NCBI GenBank assembly: GCA_035513215.1
Contig: DATKCK010000028.1
Coordinates: forward strand, 1 to 64,000
DNA length: 64,000 nucleotides
Reading direction: 5' to 3'
Source of the DNA: DATCZB01 sp035513215
GTDB lineage: Bacteria > Pseudomonadota > Gammaproteobacteria > Steroidobacterales > Rariloculaceae
The notes under the pieces were generated by a model. It ran no database searches. It was not told the origin of the DNA and was given only the letters and a program-made list of their open reading frames with translations. Of the stretch, positions 16,948-26,614 are shown piece after piece (position 1 is the stretch's first letter; the number at the start of each line of letters is the position of its first letter). A program made the position numbers and the translations under genes.

Positions 16948-19210
16948 GCGGGGCCCCCAGATCGACTTCCATGGCCTGATAGCCTGCCGCGCGGATCGCG
17001 TCGACGATTTCCTTTCGATTGTCCTCCTCGCAGACCGCGATGATCGAGCCACCGCCGCCGCCACCGGTGAGCTTCGCCCCCAATGCGCCGTGCTCGCGCG
17101 CGATGTCGACCAGCTGCTCGAGCTCCGGCGTGGACACCTGCAAGGCGTTGAGCATGCCGTGATTGATGTTCATGAGCTCGCCGAGAAGCTTCACGTCCCC
17201 GTCCTGGATGGCCTGAACCCCGCGCAGCACGAGCGCATCGATCTGATCGAAGATACGCTCGTAGAGCTGTTGATCCTTCTTCCAGGCCTCGCGGACGCGG
17301 CCGACGGTCTTCGCCGTCAGGCCTTCGTAACCGGTCATGCCGATGACGGCGGGAATCGGCTTTCGGATATTCAGCGGCTCGACGAGCGGCGGCTCTCCGG
17401 CGCGATAGACGAGCGGCTTCGCGTAGCAGGCCAGGGTATTGTCGAGCCCGCTCGGGTGGCCGTGGGCGACCTTCTCGGACTCGAACGCCAGGCGATTGAC
17501 CTCCTCGTTCGAGAGGCCCAGCTTGAAGTGCTTGTCGAGCGCGCGAACGATCGCGACCGCCATCGCCGCGGATCCGCCGAGACCCATGCTGCGCGGGACC
17601 TCGGGAAACACTTCGATTCGCATCGCGCGTCCGCCGAGCCCGAGCTCATCGAGCACGACACCGGCCGGCCGTTCGAACGAACGCCGGTCCTGCGGCGTCG
17701 AGGCGAGCTCGTACTCCACGCCCCACCTCGGAATGATCAGATGTATGCCCTGATCGCAGTCCTCCACGAGGGCCTTGACGACCAACGGCACGGGCGCCGC
17801 GATCGCGTGCCGGCCGTAGACGACCGAGTGCTCGCCGAGCATGACGACCTTGCCGTAGCCGACGCCCATGGCGTTATCCTTGCTCTCCTTGACGGGCGGC
17901 GCTTTCGGCTTTCGCTTCTCGGCGCTGAGATCCTGAATGATCTCCTGTGCCTTCCAGATCTTGATCGTCCCGCTTTGCACGAGGCGATCGAGGACCTCGT
18001 CGAAGAGTTCCTCGCTTGCTCCGGCCGCCGTTACGACGCTGCGCGCGTGCAGGGTCATGTGGCCGCGCTGAATCCCCTCGGTCGCGAGCGCACGAATCGC
18101 GGCGAAGTTCTGTGAGAGGCCCACGGAAGCCATGATCTCGCCAAGCTCCGTCGCCGACTCGACACCGAGCAGGCGCAGATTGAGCGCGACCGTGGGATTC
18201 GATTCGAGCGGCGCGCCGACGATGCCGACCTTGATCGGAATCTCGATCTCGCCGCAGAGATTGCCATTCTCGTCGACGGACCAGCGCGTCAGCGACGTGT
18301 AGCGCCCGCCTCTCGCCGCGTAGGCGTGCGCGCCCGCCTCGATGGCGCGCCAGTCGTTGCCCGTCGCAATCGCGATCGGGTCGATCCCGTTCATGATGCC
18401 CTTGTTGTGCGTCGCCGCGCGGTAAGGGTCCACTTCGGCGAAATCGGCGGCAACGACGATGCCGTCGCGCGCTTCCTCTCCGCTGTAGCCGCGGCCCGCG
18501 AGCGCCTCGACGGGAATCCTGCAGCTCGCTCGAACGATCGACCGGTCGGTGAGATTGGAGAGAATGCGCAGAAACACGGATCCGCCCGTGACCGACTCGA
18601 TCAGCGGCGCGACGCCCTCGCACATGCCGTTGACGAGATTGGCCCCCATCGCGTCGCGCGTGTCGACGAGCAAGTGCACGACGAGCATCTGCCGGCCCCG
18701 CGAGGGCAGCGGATGAACGTAAAGCTCGAGGTCGCGGGCGCCGCCGCCGCGGGCGACCATGTTCGGATGGAAGCTGTTGGCGAGGCTGATGATCTCGCGC
18801 TTGTGCTTGAGTATGGCTTTCTTCGCCTTGTCGATATCGCCGAGATTCACGATCTGAATCTGGCCGATCAGAATGGGGTCGCTGGCTTTCGCCTTGAAGC
18901 CGCCCGTCTTGCGAATCAGCTTGTTGGCCGAGCCGAGCGCCGCAATGACCGAAGGCTCCTCGACGACCATCGGCACGATGTACTCGCGCTTGTTGACGAC
19001 AAGATTCATGCCGAGACCGAGCGGCATGCCCATGACGCCGACGACGTTCTCGATCATGCGGTCGGCGGCGGAAAGATCGAGCGTATGGCGGCCGGTCGCG
19101 AGCGCGCGGAAGTCGCTCGTCGTCAAAAGACCACGCTCGTGCACGGCGCGAACGCGCTCGTCGATGCTGAGCTTGTAAAACTCGGGAATCCTCAGCCGAT
19201 CATCGCTCAC
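16934..19210 (-). CDS. HMG-CoA reductase (class II)-mevalonate kinase fusion
   Basis: 758 residues that appear to join two consecutive mevalonate-pathway enzymes. Residues 1 to about 430 are a class II HMG-CoA reductase: ENVVG at 54-58, DAMGANLVNG at 186-195, the catalytic lysine K270 in THNKGIMNG, D286 in GNDWR, and H384 in GHMTLHAR. A charged linker (about 431-447) leads to a GHMP kinase matching mevalonate kinase: GKVVMLGEHSVVYG (453-466), GLGGSAA (544-550), HPSGLDN with D590, and GAKLTGGGGGG (711-721). No stop or frameshift is visible between them. It overlaps the phosphomevalonate kinase gene by 4 bases. A single-chain enzyme would turn HMG-CoA into mevalonate 5-phosphate. Confidence 0.93.
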   Translation of the reverse strand: MSDDRLRIPEFYKLSIDERVRAVHERGLLTTSDFRALATGRHTLDLSAADRMIENVVGVMGMPLGLGMNLVVNKREYIVPMVVEEPSVIAALGSANKLIRKTGGFKAKASDPILIGQIQIVNLGDIDKAKKAILKHKREIISLANSFHPNMVARGGGARDLELYVHPLPSRGRQMLVVHLLVDTRDAMGANLVNGMCEGVAPLIESVTGGSVFLRILSNLTDRSIVRASCRIPVEALAGRGYSGEEARDGIVVAADFAEVDPYRAATHNKGIMNGIDPIAIATGNDWRAIEAGAHAYAARGGRYTSLTRWSVDENGNLCGEIEIPIKVGIVGAPLESNPTVALNLRLLGVESATELGEIMASVGLSQNFAAIRALATEGIQRGHMTLHARSVVTAAGASEELFDEVLDRLVQSGTIKIWKAQEIIQDLSAEKRKPKAPPVKESKDNAMGVGYGKVVMLGEHSVVYGRHAIAAPVPLVVKALVEDCDQGIHLIIPRWGVEYELASTPQDRRSFERPAGVVLDELGLGGRAMRIEVFPEVPRSMGLGGSAAMAVAIVRALDKHFKLGLSNEEVNRLAFESEKVAHGHPSGLDNTLACYAKPLVYRAGEPPLVEPLNIRKPIPAVIGMTGYEGLTAKTVGRVREAWKKDQQLYERIFDQIDALVLRGVQAIQDGDVKLLGELMNINHGMLNALQVSTPELEQLVDIAREHGALGAKLTGGGGGGSIIAVCEEDNRKEIVDAIRAAGYQAMEVDLGAPLEGA

Positions 19211-20214
19211 TCGGCATGCTCCTCATTGACTCGCAACCCCAGCTCGTCGACCGTCAACGGAACGACGTGAAACCCCTGATCGGCAGCTTTCACCGCGAAC
19301 GACCGCAACGCTTCCCTGTCGAGGCCACAGGCGATACCGACGTCGCCGCCGCCGGCGCCGCTGACCTTGTACGCGAGACCCTTCTCTCCCGCGAGGCCTC
19401 CGATCTTCCGATGCGCGGCCGTGACGAGGTCCGCGCCCATCTCGCGACCAAGCTCCTCAAGGCAGTGCCCGTACTCATCGATTGCGCCTACGAACGCAGG
19501 ACCATTGTCCTCGTTCGCGGCAGCGCATCCCCTCTGCGCGACAGCGATCAGTCGCTCCCTCAACGCGGCCGACCGGGCCGAGGCCGAATCGGACCATCGC
19601 CGGTACTGTCCCACCAGATCCGGCGTCGATGCCGCCCCTCCGGCAAAAACACCCGCGAATCCTACACTTTTCGGCAGCCGGACTGAACCGACATGCGCAT
19701 TTCGGCCCTCGTCGAGTCTGAACGAGACGGCCCCGCCATAAAGCGCTGCGGCCACGTCGATGCCGCTACCGACCCCGCCCTGAAAGGCCCGGTGGCAATC
19801 GATCAGCGACTGAAGCGGCGCGATTCCGGCCTTGCCGGCCGCCCGCCAGACGGCACCGGCAAAGGCGACGAGCGCGGCGGCGCTGGAGCCGAGACCGAGC
19901 TTCGAGCCTTCGGCGAAGAAAGCCGATGAATCCAGCCTTGCCGACCACGAAGGCCAGGGCAACGCAAAATCGGCGTGGGCGAGTACGCTGTCTACGAGCG
20001 CCGATCCGCTCGGCTCCGCCCCGTCGCCGCCCGCGAACTCGAAGACCCTCGAAGCGGGCGCGAGCATCTCGAAGCGGCAACGCGGGCCGGATGCGGGCGC
20101 GAGCAGGGCCGTCGCGCGCCGATCGACGGCCAAAACGAGGGCAAGAGCGCCGTCGAGCACGACGTACTCGCCGAGCAACACGGCCTTGCCCGGCGCCGAG
20201 GCGACCCAGGTCAT
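19207..20214 (-). CDS. Phosphomevalonate kinase
   Basis: 335 residues of the GHMP kinase superfamily, assigned by motifs and position in the pathway. It shows SAPGKAVLLGEYVVLDG at the N-terminus, the ATP loop KLGLGSSAAALVA, and the C-terminal SGAGGGDVG. The GEYVVL and lack of a SGLDN-type site separate it from the mevalonate kinase module next door and suit a phosphomevalonate kinase, which makes mevalonate 5-diphosphate. Its ATG shares one base with the TAA of the decarboxylase gene, and its stop overlaps the reductase-kinase ATG, both suggesting translational coupling. Confidence 0.88.
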   Translation of the reverse strand: MTWVASAPGKAVLLGEYVVLDGALALVLAVDRRATALLAPASGPRCRFEMLAPASRVFEFAGGDGAEPSGSALVDSVLAHADFALPWPSWSARLDSSAFFAEGSKLGLGSSAAALVAFAGAVWRAAGKAGIAPLQSLIDCHRAFQGGVGSGIDVAAALYGGAVSFRLDEGRNAHVGSVRLPKSVGFAGVFAGGAASTPDLVGQYRRWSDSASARSAALRERLIAVAQRGCAAANEDNGPAFVGAIDEYGHCLEELGREMGADLVTAAHRKIGGLAGEKGLAYKVSGAGGGDVGIACGLDREALRSFAVKAADQGFHVVPLTVDELGLRVNEEHAE

Positions 20215-21209
20215 TACGCGAGCCGCTCCAGGCCCGGCCCGAGCTCCGTCACGAGGACGTCGCTGACGCCGGCAATGCCGGCCAACGCCGACTTGAGCGT
20301 TCCCTCATGGCCCGGCAGGCAGATCGCCTTGAGCTGCGGACCGGCGTCGATCGTGAAAAACGCCGGCAGCCCTCCGGCACGCAGCTCGCGCACGCAGTTC
20401 AGGCAATCGACTGTCGCGCCATTCCAGTACACGAGCGGCGGGCGCGTGCTGATCGCGGCCGCATGCATCTTGAGGCAGCTCGACTCCGAGACCTCGGCGA
20501 GCAGCTCGAAGTCGCGCGCTGCGATGGCCTTTCGCGCTGTCTCGAGATCCGGCGGATGCGACGCGACCCAGTCCGCGTAATATGGCGAGGTCTCGGCCGA
20601 GCGGCTCATGCCGCGTCCGGAGCCGACGGCTTTCTCGGTTCGGGCCGTGATCGCGACGAGAACCTTGAGCGGCCAGGCAGCGGCATCCGCCAGAGGTTCG
20701 GCGAAGCTGTCGCTGCCGTCGGCGGCCGTTCCCTTGTGCATCTCGACGAAGCCGCCGAAAACCGATCGCGCCGCCGATCCGGATCCGCGGCGCGCCAGGA
20801 TGCTGAGCTCGCGCGGCGTGCACTTAAGACCGAGCGCCGCCGTCGCCGCGCCGACGAGCGCCGCGAACCCCGACGCCGACGAGGCGAGACCCGCGGCCGT
20901 CGGAAAATTGTTCTCGCTCGTGACCTTCGCCCTTACGTCGGTCCCGGCGAGCTCGCGCACGAGATCGAGGCAACGCGAGACGCGATCGAGCTGATCGGCG
21001 CGTTCGACGCCGTTGAGCAGCAGCCGGTCCGTTTCGAGCGCGGGATCGAACCGAACTACCGTATCCGTCCAGAGATCGTTCAACGTGACCGAGATCGAGC
21101 CGACGGCCGGCGTGTTGAGCTTCGGATCCGCCTTGCCCCAGTACTTGACGAGGGCGATGTTGGATCGCGCGCGGACGCTGGCTTGCCCGCCTTCAGTCGA
21201 TGACGTCAT
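20214..21209 (-). CDS. mvaD: Diphosphomevalonate decarboxylase
   Basis: 331 residues. It converts mevalonate 5-diphosphate to IPP with ATP. The signatures SNIALVKYWGKAD, NNFPTAAGLASSASGFAAL and RGSGSAARSVFGGFVE are all clear. The start at 21209 places homology about 17 residues in; a longer frame to 21272 would run further into hpnA. The start overlaps the hpnA stop by 17 bases, so the mevalonate genes are fused into the hopanoid operon. Confidence 0.94.
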   Translation of the reverse strand: MTSSTEGGQASVRARSNIALVKYWGKADPKLNTPAVGSISVTLNDLWTDTVVRFDPALETDRLLLNGVERADQLDRVSRCLDLVRELAGTDVRAKVTSENNFPTAAGLASSASGFAALVGAATAALGLKCTPRELSILARRGSGSAARSVFGGFVEMHKGTAADGSDSFAEPLADAAAWPLKVLVAITARTEKAVGSGRGMSRSAETSPYYADWVASHPPDLETARKAIAARDFELLAEVSESSCLKMHAAAISTRPPLVYWNGATVDCLNCVRELRAGGLPAFFTIDAGPQLKAICLPGHEGTLKSALAGIAGVSDVLVTELGPGLERLA

Positions 21210-22182
21210 GAGCCCTGAACCAGGCGAGCGCGTCGGCGATGGCGTTTTCGGCCGGCCGCGCGCTAAATCCAAGCTCGGCCTCTGCCTTGCGACTCGAGAA
21301 ATACATGTGCTTTTTCGCCATCCTGAGCTCGTCGCGCGTCACGAGCGGCAGCGGCCCGCCGATCCTCGCCAGCACCTCGGCAACGACCGCGACCGGGTAG
21401 ACGGCGGCGCGAGGCAGGCGCACGGAAGGCGGCTTGCCGCCGCTTAAGGCTGCGACCATCACGAGTATGTCCTTGAGGCTCAGATCGAAGCCACCGAGTA
21501 TATAGCGCTCTCCCGGCGTGCCGCCGTCGCGCGCGAGCAAATGTCCCTCGGCGACGTCGTCGACGTGCACGATGTTCAGTCCCGTATCGACATAGGCCGG
21601 CATCCTGCCACGCGCCGCGTCGACGATGATTCGTCCGGTCGGCGTCGGCCGGTAATCGCCCGGCCCGATGGGCGTCGACGGGTTGACCGTGACCACCGGA
21701 AACTCGAGCTTGGCGGCTATCTCCCGGACGGCCTGCTCGGCGAGATATTTCGACCGCTTGTAAGTGCCGATCATGTCGGCGAGCGTCACCGGCGTCTCTT
21801 CGTCGGCCGGCGTCCGGTCCGGATTGATCCCGAGCACAGCGACGCTCGACGTATAGATCATGCGCCCGACACCGGCCGCCGCGGCGGCCTTGAGCACATT
21901 GACCGAGCCTTCGACGTTCGTCCGGTACATGGCCTCGGGATCCGGGACCCAGAGCCTGTAGTCGGCCGCGACATGAAAGACATTCGCGCATCCGTCGCAG
22001 GCGACGCGCAGCGACTGAAGCTCCATCAGATCGCCGTGCGCGATCTCTACGGCCAGGCCTTCGAGGTTGATCGTATTGCTGCCGGCGCGGACGAGCGCGC
22101 GCACGCGCTCGCCGCGCGCCGCGAGCGCGCGCACGACGGCCGCGCCGACGAAGCCGTTGGCGCCGGTTACGAGATTCGTCAT
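21193..22182 (-). CDS. hpnA: Hopanoid-associated sugar epimerase HpnA
   Basis: 329 residues, an extended short-chain dehydrogenase/reductase. The Rossmann motif TGANGFVGAAVV is at the N-terminus, followed by the active-site YTSSVAVLG and YKRSKYLAEQAV (Tyr/Lys pair). HpnA proteins are found in hopanoid clusters and are thought to modify the sugar part of composite hopanoids or process intermediates. The role is not settled. Its ATG overlaps the hpnN stop by 4 bases. Confidence 0.9.
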   Translation of the reverse strand: MTNLVTGANGFVGAAVVRALAARGERVRALVRAGSNTINLEGLAVEIAHGDLMELQSLRVACDGCANVFHVAADYRLWVPDPEAMYRTNVEGSVNVLKAAAAAGVGRMIYTSSVAVLGINPDRTPADEETPVTLADMIGTYKRSKYLAEQAVREIAAKLEFPVVTVNPSTPIGPGDYRPTPTGRIIVDAARGRMPAYVDTGLNIVHVDDVAEGHLLARDGGTPGERYILGGFDLSLKDILVMVAALSGGKPPSVRLPRAAVYPVAVVAEVLARIGGPLPLVTRDELRMAKKHMYFSSRKAEAELGFSARPAENAIADALAWFRAHDVID

Positions 22183-24797
22183 GTCGGCCTCCTCAGACGG
22201 AGCAATGCCGGCAGCAGCCCGAGCACGGCGACGAGACTCATCAGCATGCCAAGCGTCAACAGCTGCCCCATGCTCGCCATGCCGAGATGCGCCGAGAACG
22301 CCAGATTGCCGAAGCTCACGATTGTCGTCAGGGCGCTCAGCAGGACCGCCCGGGAGGTGCTCGTATGGCGCGGATCGCCGTCGGACGGGGGCTCGGTCCG
22401 CATGCGATGCACCATGTGAACTCCGCTGTCGACGCCGACTCCGACGAGCAGCGGCAGCGCGATGATATTAGCGAAGTTCAGCGGCAGGCCGATCAGCACG
22501 CTGATGCCGGCCGTCATGACGGCGGCGAACGCGATCGGCACGAGAACGAGGACGACGTCGCGCAGATTGCGCAGAAACAGCGCCAGAAGCAGACAGACAA
22601 TGCCGAATGCATAGGTCAGCGCGATCGCGAAAGCCCGCGTCACGGTCGCCGCGGCTTCCTGGTAGACGACGGGCAGGCCCGTCGCGTTGGGGGCCACCGA
22701 TCTGACGTCGCGGACGAATCGTGCCGCGGCCTCGTTGTCGTTGAGGTCTTCGCGCGGCGTGACCTCGATGAGCTCCTGGCCGGCGTCGTTGACGAAACGA
22801 CTCACGAGCTCGCCGGGCAGGTCGTCGCGTCCGAACGCCTCGGCACGAAGGGCGCGCTCGAGCCTTGCGAGCTGATCGACGAGATTGCCGAGGATGTCTG
22901 TTTCGAGGTCTCGTGCCCGGGCGGTCGCATCGGCCGGATCGAGCGAGCCGAGGCTCGCGCGCCAGGCCACGCCTTCCGAGCGCAGGGCTTGCTTCTCGGG
23001 CGAAGCGGCGGACGAGCCGAGCGCCTCGACCAAACGCTCGAGCTCGATGACGGAGCGCTCGGGCGCGGGCGCCTCCCGCTCGAATCCCGATAGCGTCGAG
23101 CCGAGCACGAGCGACAAATCATCGATGATGAGCAGCTTCTCCATCTGGTCGACGGGCACGAGCGAGGCGACGGTCTGCACGCTCTCGACGGTGTCGAGCG
23201 AGGCGAGCGCCGACGCCCTGCCCTCGGCCGCGGCCTCGTTCGGCACGAGTATGGCGAGATCGAACAGCGGCGCATCGCTGTCGGCCGTGAGATCCTCGAG
23301 TGCCCTGATCGATTCCGCGTCGGGATCGCGCAGGTGAATCGGATTGCCGTCGAATTGAAGCGACGGCACGAGCAACAACGCCGCGACCCCGGCGAGAGCG
23401 GCGATACCGATGACGACGCGGGGCGGCAACGCGCGGCCCGGCATTCGCGGGCGGCGCTTGAATGCCGTCGCGCGTCGGGCGCCGCGGCCGCGCCAGAACA
23501 GCCGGATCAACGCCGGCAACAGGCTCAGGCTGACGAAAAAGCTGACGATCATGCCGACGCCGGCGATGAGCCCGAGCTCGGAGACGCCGGTGAAATCGGT
23601 CGGAATGAAGGCGAAAAATCCCGCCGCCGTCGTGACCGCGCAGATGAAGATCGAGCTGCCGACGCCTTGGGCCGTCTCTATCAGAGCTGCATCGAGCTCA
23701 GCGGCCTCGGCCCGCAGCTCCTCGAGCCTGAGGCAAATGTGCAGCACGAAATCGACGCCGAGGCCGATATACAGCACGGCGAAAGCAACCGAGAGCAGAT
23801 TCAGCTCCTCGACCGCGAACGCCGCGAACGCGGCCGTGATGCTGAGGCCCGACAGCAGGACGACGACCGAGATCACGAGCAGTACGGTCGATCGGAGCGC
23901 AAAGAACAGCACGATGACGACCATGATCAGCGCGGCGAACCCGGCGACGGTAGCGCTCTGCGTGATCGAGCTCAGCTCCTCGTGCTCCATCGCGAGCGTT
24001 CCGGTCAAACGCAGGGCGATGTCGTCGCCGTGTCGCTCGCCGAGCTCGGCGCCAATCTCGCGAACCCGCTCGATGGCTTCGCGCGCCGGCCGCACGAGGT
24101 TGAAGTTAACCTCGGGCCTGATCAGCACGAGCTGGCGCGAGTCGGTCTCGGCCGTCGCGCCGATCAGCCGCCCCCACGCGATCGGCCGGCTCTCGCCGCG
24201 GCGGTCGGCGGCGATCGTCAGCGCAATCTCGCCGAAAACGCGGTCCAGATCCGCGGCGGCCGCGGCAGAAAGCGCATCGCCCTGCTCGATCGACTCTCGC
24301 AGCACACCGAGGAGTCCCGCACCGGTGACATCGCCGGCGAGCCTGCCGAGCAGCGGCTGTGCATCGATCAGCCTATCGGCGAGCCGCTCGAGCTCCTCGA
24401 GCGGCAGATAGAGCAATCCGTTTCGCTCGAAGAATTCGCCGGCCCCGGCGAGAAAGACGGTCGGAAAGAGCTCCGGTTCCGCGGCCAGCGCCTCGGCGAG
24501 CTCGCGCGCGTACGAGAAGCTCGCCTCTCCGTTCGGCCCGTCGACGACGGCAATGATGTTGCGATCGCGCGTCGGGAAGCTCGCACGATAGGCTTCGAAG
24601 TCCTGCCGCCAGGTCAGCGACGACGAGATCATGTCGGCCGTGTCGGTGTTGATCCTCAGATGCCCGACGGCGTAGTGAAGGCTCGCGGCGGCGAGACCCA
24701 GAACGATGAGGGCGGTGACCCCGGGACGCCGGACGGCGATGCCGACAGCCGTCGCGATCATGTCGCCGATCCGCCCCGACTCGGTCATCGGCCGCAT
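22179..24797 (-). CDS. hpnN: Hopanoid transporter HpnN (RND/MMPL family)
   Basis: 872 residues. It has the duplicated RND layout: one N-terminal membrane helix (about 20-40), a large periplasmic domain, a six-helix block, a second periplasmic domain and a second helix block ending near the C-terminus. Conserved stretches include FAVLYIGLGVDFVLHI and LLVGVGVDSGVHMVH, typical of the HpnN/MMPL family. HpnN moves hopanoids from the inner to the outer membrane, probably with the HpnM carrier encoded downstream. An ATG at 24788 overlaps the hpnG stop as ATGA and may be the true start. Confidence 0.94.
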   Translation of the reverse strand: MRPMTESGRIGDMIATAVGIAVRRPGVTALIVLGLAAASLHYAVGHLRINTDTADMISSSLTWRQDFEAYRASFPTRDRNIIAVVDGPNGEASFSYARELAEALAAEPELFPTVFLAGAGEFFERNGLLYLPLEELERLADRLIDAQPLLGRLAGDVTGAGLLGVLRESIEQGDALSAAAAADLDRVFGEIALTIAADRRGESRPIAWGRLIGATAETDSRQLVLIRPEVNFNLVRPAREAIERVREIGAELGERHGDDIALRLTGTLAMEHEELSSITQSATVAGFAALIMVVIVLFFALRSTVLLVISVVVLLSGLSITAAFAAFAVEELNLLSVAFAVLYIGLGVDFVLHICLRLEELRAEAAELDAALIETAQGVGSSIFICAVTTAAGFFAFIPTDFTGVSELGLIAGVGMIVSFFVSLSLLPALIRLFWRGRGARRATAFKRRPRMPGRALPPRVVIGIAALAGVAALLLVPSLQFDGNPIHLRDPDAESIRALEDLTADSDAPLFDLAILVPNEAAAEGRASALASLDTVESVQTVASLVPVDQMEKLLIIDDLSLVLGSTLSGFEREAPAPERSVIELERLVEALGSSAASPEKQALRSEGVAWRASLGSLDPADATARARDLETDILGNLVDQLARLERALRAEAFGRDDLPGELVSRFVNDAGQELIEVTPREDLNDNEAAARFVRDVRSVAPNATGLPVVYQEAAATVTRAFAIALTYAFGIVCLLLALFLRNLRDVVLVLVPIAFAAVMTAGISVLIGLPLNFANIIALPLLVGVGVDSGVHMVHRMRTEPPSDGDPRHTSTSRAVLLSALTTIVSFGNLAFSAHLGMASMGQLLTLGMLMSLVAVLGLLPALLRLRRPT

Positions 24798-25504
24798 TGC
24801 AGAAGTACGCGCGCGACCCGCTCGAGCTCCGAGCGTGCGCGCCGCGAGCGGCGCGCCAGCTGAATCAGCAGGCGCAGGCGGCGGGGCGCGGCGAGATATC
24901 CCAGCAGACCGGAGTAACGCGTTCGACCGTCTAGCGTGACGAGCGCCGCGACATTGTCGGGCAATGCATCCTCGGGGCCGTCGGCAATCGCCCTAACGGC
25001 GACGAAAGGCAGACCGGCCTCGGCGGCCGCGCTCGCGATGGCTGCGGATTCCATGTCGACGGCGACGGCGCCGGTCCGGGCGGCGAGCGCGGCCTTCGCG
25101 TCTCGCGTCGTCACGACCTCCGGCGACGAGAAAATCGCGCCTTCGATGACCCGATGGCGCGGCGCGAGCACGCGGGTCAGGCGGTCGTGCCAGGGCACAT
25201 CGACACGCCACTCGCCAGCCTCGCTTCTGATCGAGACCGGCAGCACGAGCGTACCGGGAGTCGCCGCGGGAACGAGTCCGCCCGCGAGCCCGAAGGCAAT
25301 CAGAGCTTGCGCGCCGGCCTCGATCGCTTCGCGGCTTGCGGCCCGCGCCCGATCGCCGCCAGGACCGGACACATAAATGCGCGGACCGTGCGTCGCGGCT
25401 GTCCTGCGCAGGAGGCTCGCTTCGAGCTCGAGCCCGACGACGACGGCATTTTGCGAGGCTGCAAGACTCGAGCACCACACCGGATAACCGGTGCTTGACC
25501 TCAT
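24785..25504 (-). CDS. hpnG: Hopanoid-associated phosphorylase HpnG
   Basis: 239 residues of the nucleoside phosphorylase fold. It contains the typical ALIAFGLAGGLVP, VAVDMESAAIASAA and FVAVRAIADGPED motifs. HpnG releases adenine from adenosylhopane to give ribosylhopane phosphate, the step after HpnH. The ATG overlaps the TGA of the squalene synthase gene as TGATG, which indicates coupled translation. The Glu of DMESAA and Asp of IADGPED are the expected ribose and base contacts. Confidence 0.9.
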   Translation of the reverse strand: MRSSTGYPVWCSSLAASQNAVVVGLELEASLLRRTAATHGPRIYVSGPGGDRARAASREAIEAGAQALIAFGLAGGLVPAATPGTLVLPVSIRSEAGEWRVDVPWHDRLTRVLAPRHRVIEGAIFSSPEVVTTRDAKAALAARTGAVAVDMESAAIASAAAEAGLPFVAVRAIADGPEDALPDNVAALVTLDGRTRYSGLLGYLAAPRRLRLLIQLARRSRRARSELERVARVLLQCGR

Positions 25505-26574
25505 CAGGAGACCTCGGAAGCCGGTCCGTAGCTTGGCCTCACAAGACCGACGTCGCGGGATTCCAGCGGCAGGCCGGCGGCGGCGCGATCGAAAGCGACT
25601 TTGAGCGCGCGATTGCTTCTGAGCAGGAGGTTGGTCGTGACCACGGTCGTCCTGACCGCGCGTCGCGAGATCTTCACTTCGGCGCCGGAAGCGAACGCCG
25701 GGTTGTCGTGAATCCTGCGCAGCGTCAGAACGGCCATCCCGATCGCCCAGAGACAGAACCTGCGAATACCCGTCTCCCGTTTCGGAATATGACAGCTATA
25801 CTCCAGCGCATTGCGCAGGTGCGCATGCGCGATGCCGACGAGCTCGTTGAGGCCCGCCGCGAACGCCGGGGAATCGTGAGAGGATTCGAGCGCCCTGAGA
25901 TCGAAACCATGCCGCTCGAACACCGATCGCGGCAGCCAGCAGGTACCGGTCTGACGATCGTCCCAGATGTCTTTGAGAATATTGGTCATCTGCAGTCCCT
26001 GACCGAAGGAGACTGCGAGCCGAAGCATCTCCTCGCGCTTGCCCCGAAGCTCGGGACAGTGCAGCACGAAAAGCTCCGTCAGCATTTCGCCGACGACGCC
26101 CGCCACGTAGTAGCAGTACTCGTCGAGATTCCTGAGCGAAGGCAACCCGGCGACGCTCTTGTTGCGCTGGAACGCCGGCATGCCGCGGCACATGATCTTG
26201 ACGCAGCGAGTCAGCGCGCTCCTTTCGGCAGCGGAGAAGCCGTGCGTGACTCGAATGACCCTGGCCGTGTTGCGGACCAGCTCGCGCTCGTCTGCGAGCG
26301 TGCGCGCGCTGAGTCGCGGCGCGAGATCCTCGGCGAAGGCTTCAGCGGACTCCAGCCCCTCGACCACGCGCACGAAACGGCTGTGAAAGGCGGTCTTCTG
26401 CGTGTCATCGAGCCCGGCATCGTCCTCGATCGTATCGGCGAGCCGACAGATAAGATAAGCATTGGTAACGACGTCGGCGAGATCGCCCGGCAAGACCGGA
26501 ATCGTCAATGCAAATGTTCGCGAGACGCCCGGCAGAATGCTCTTCTGGTAGTCGAGGTCGGTCCGGGAGTTCAC
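25504..26574 (-). CDS. Squalene synthase, single-protein (ERG9-like) type
   Basis: About 356 residues. It joins two farnesyl diphosphates to make squalene. The first aspartate-rich motif DTIEDD (about 47-52) and second motif NILKDIWDD (about 198-206) are present, with the SRTFALTIPVLP N-terminus of the squalene/phytoene synthase family. The segment YVAGVVGEMLTELF and a single long chain resemble the eukaryote-type enzyme and not the three-enzyme HpnC-HpnD-HpnE route; no hpnC or hpnE is in the window. No C-terminal membrane anchor is obvious. I prefer the GTG at 26574, since the ATG at 26655 would overlap divergent ispA. It heads the twelve-gene leftward run. Confidence 0.88.
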   Translation of the reverse strand: MNSRTDLDYQKSILPGVSRTFALTIPVLPGDLADVVTNAYLICRLADTIEDDAGLDDTQKTAFHSRFVRVVEGLESAEAFAEDLAPRLSARTLADERELVRNTARVIRVTHGFSAAERSALTRCVKIMCRGMPAFQRNKSVAGLPSLRNLDEYCYYVAGVVGEMLTELFVLHCPELRGKREEMLRLAVSFGQGLQMTNILKDIWDDRQTGTCWLPRSVFERHGFDLRALESSHDSPAFAAGLNELVGIAHAHLRNALEYSCHIPKRETGIRRFCLWAIGMAVLTLRRIHDNPAFASGAEVKISRRAVRTTVVTTNLLLRSNRALKVAFDRAAAGLPLESRDVGLVRPSYGPASEVS

Positions 26575-26614
26575 GAAGGCATCACACGCCGAATCGGTGA
26601 TAGGATGGCCCGTT

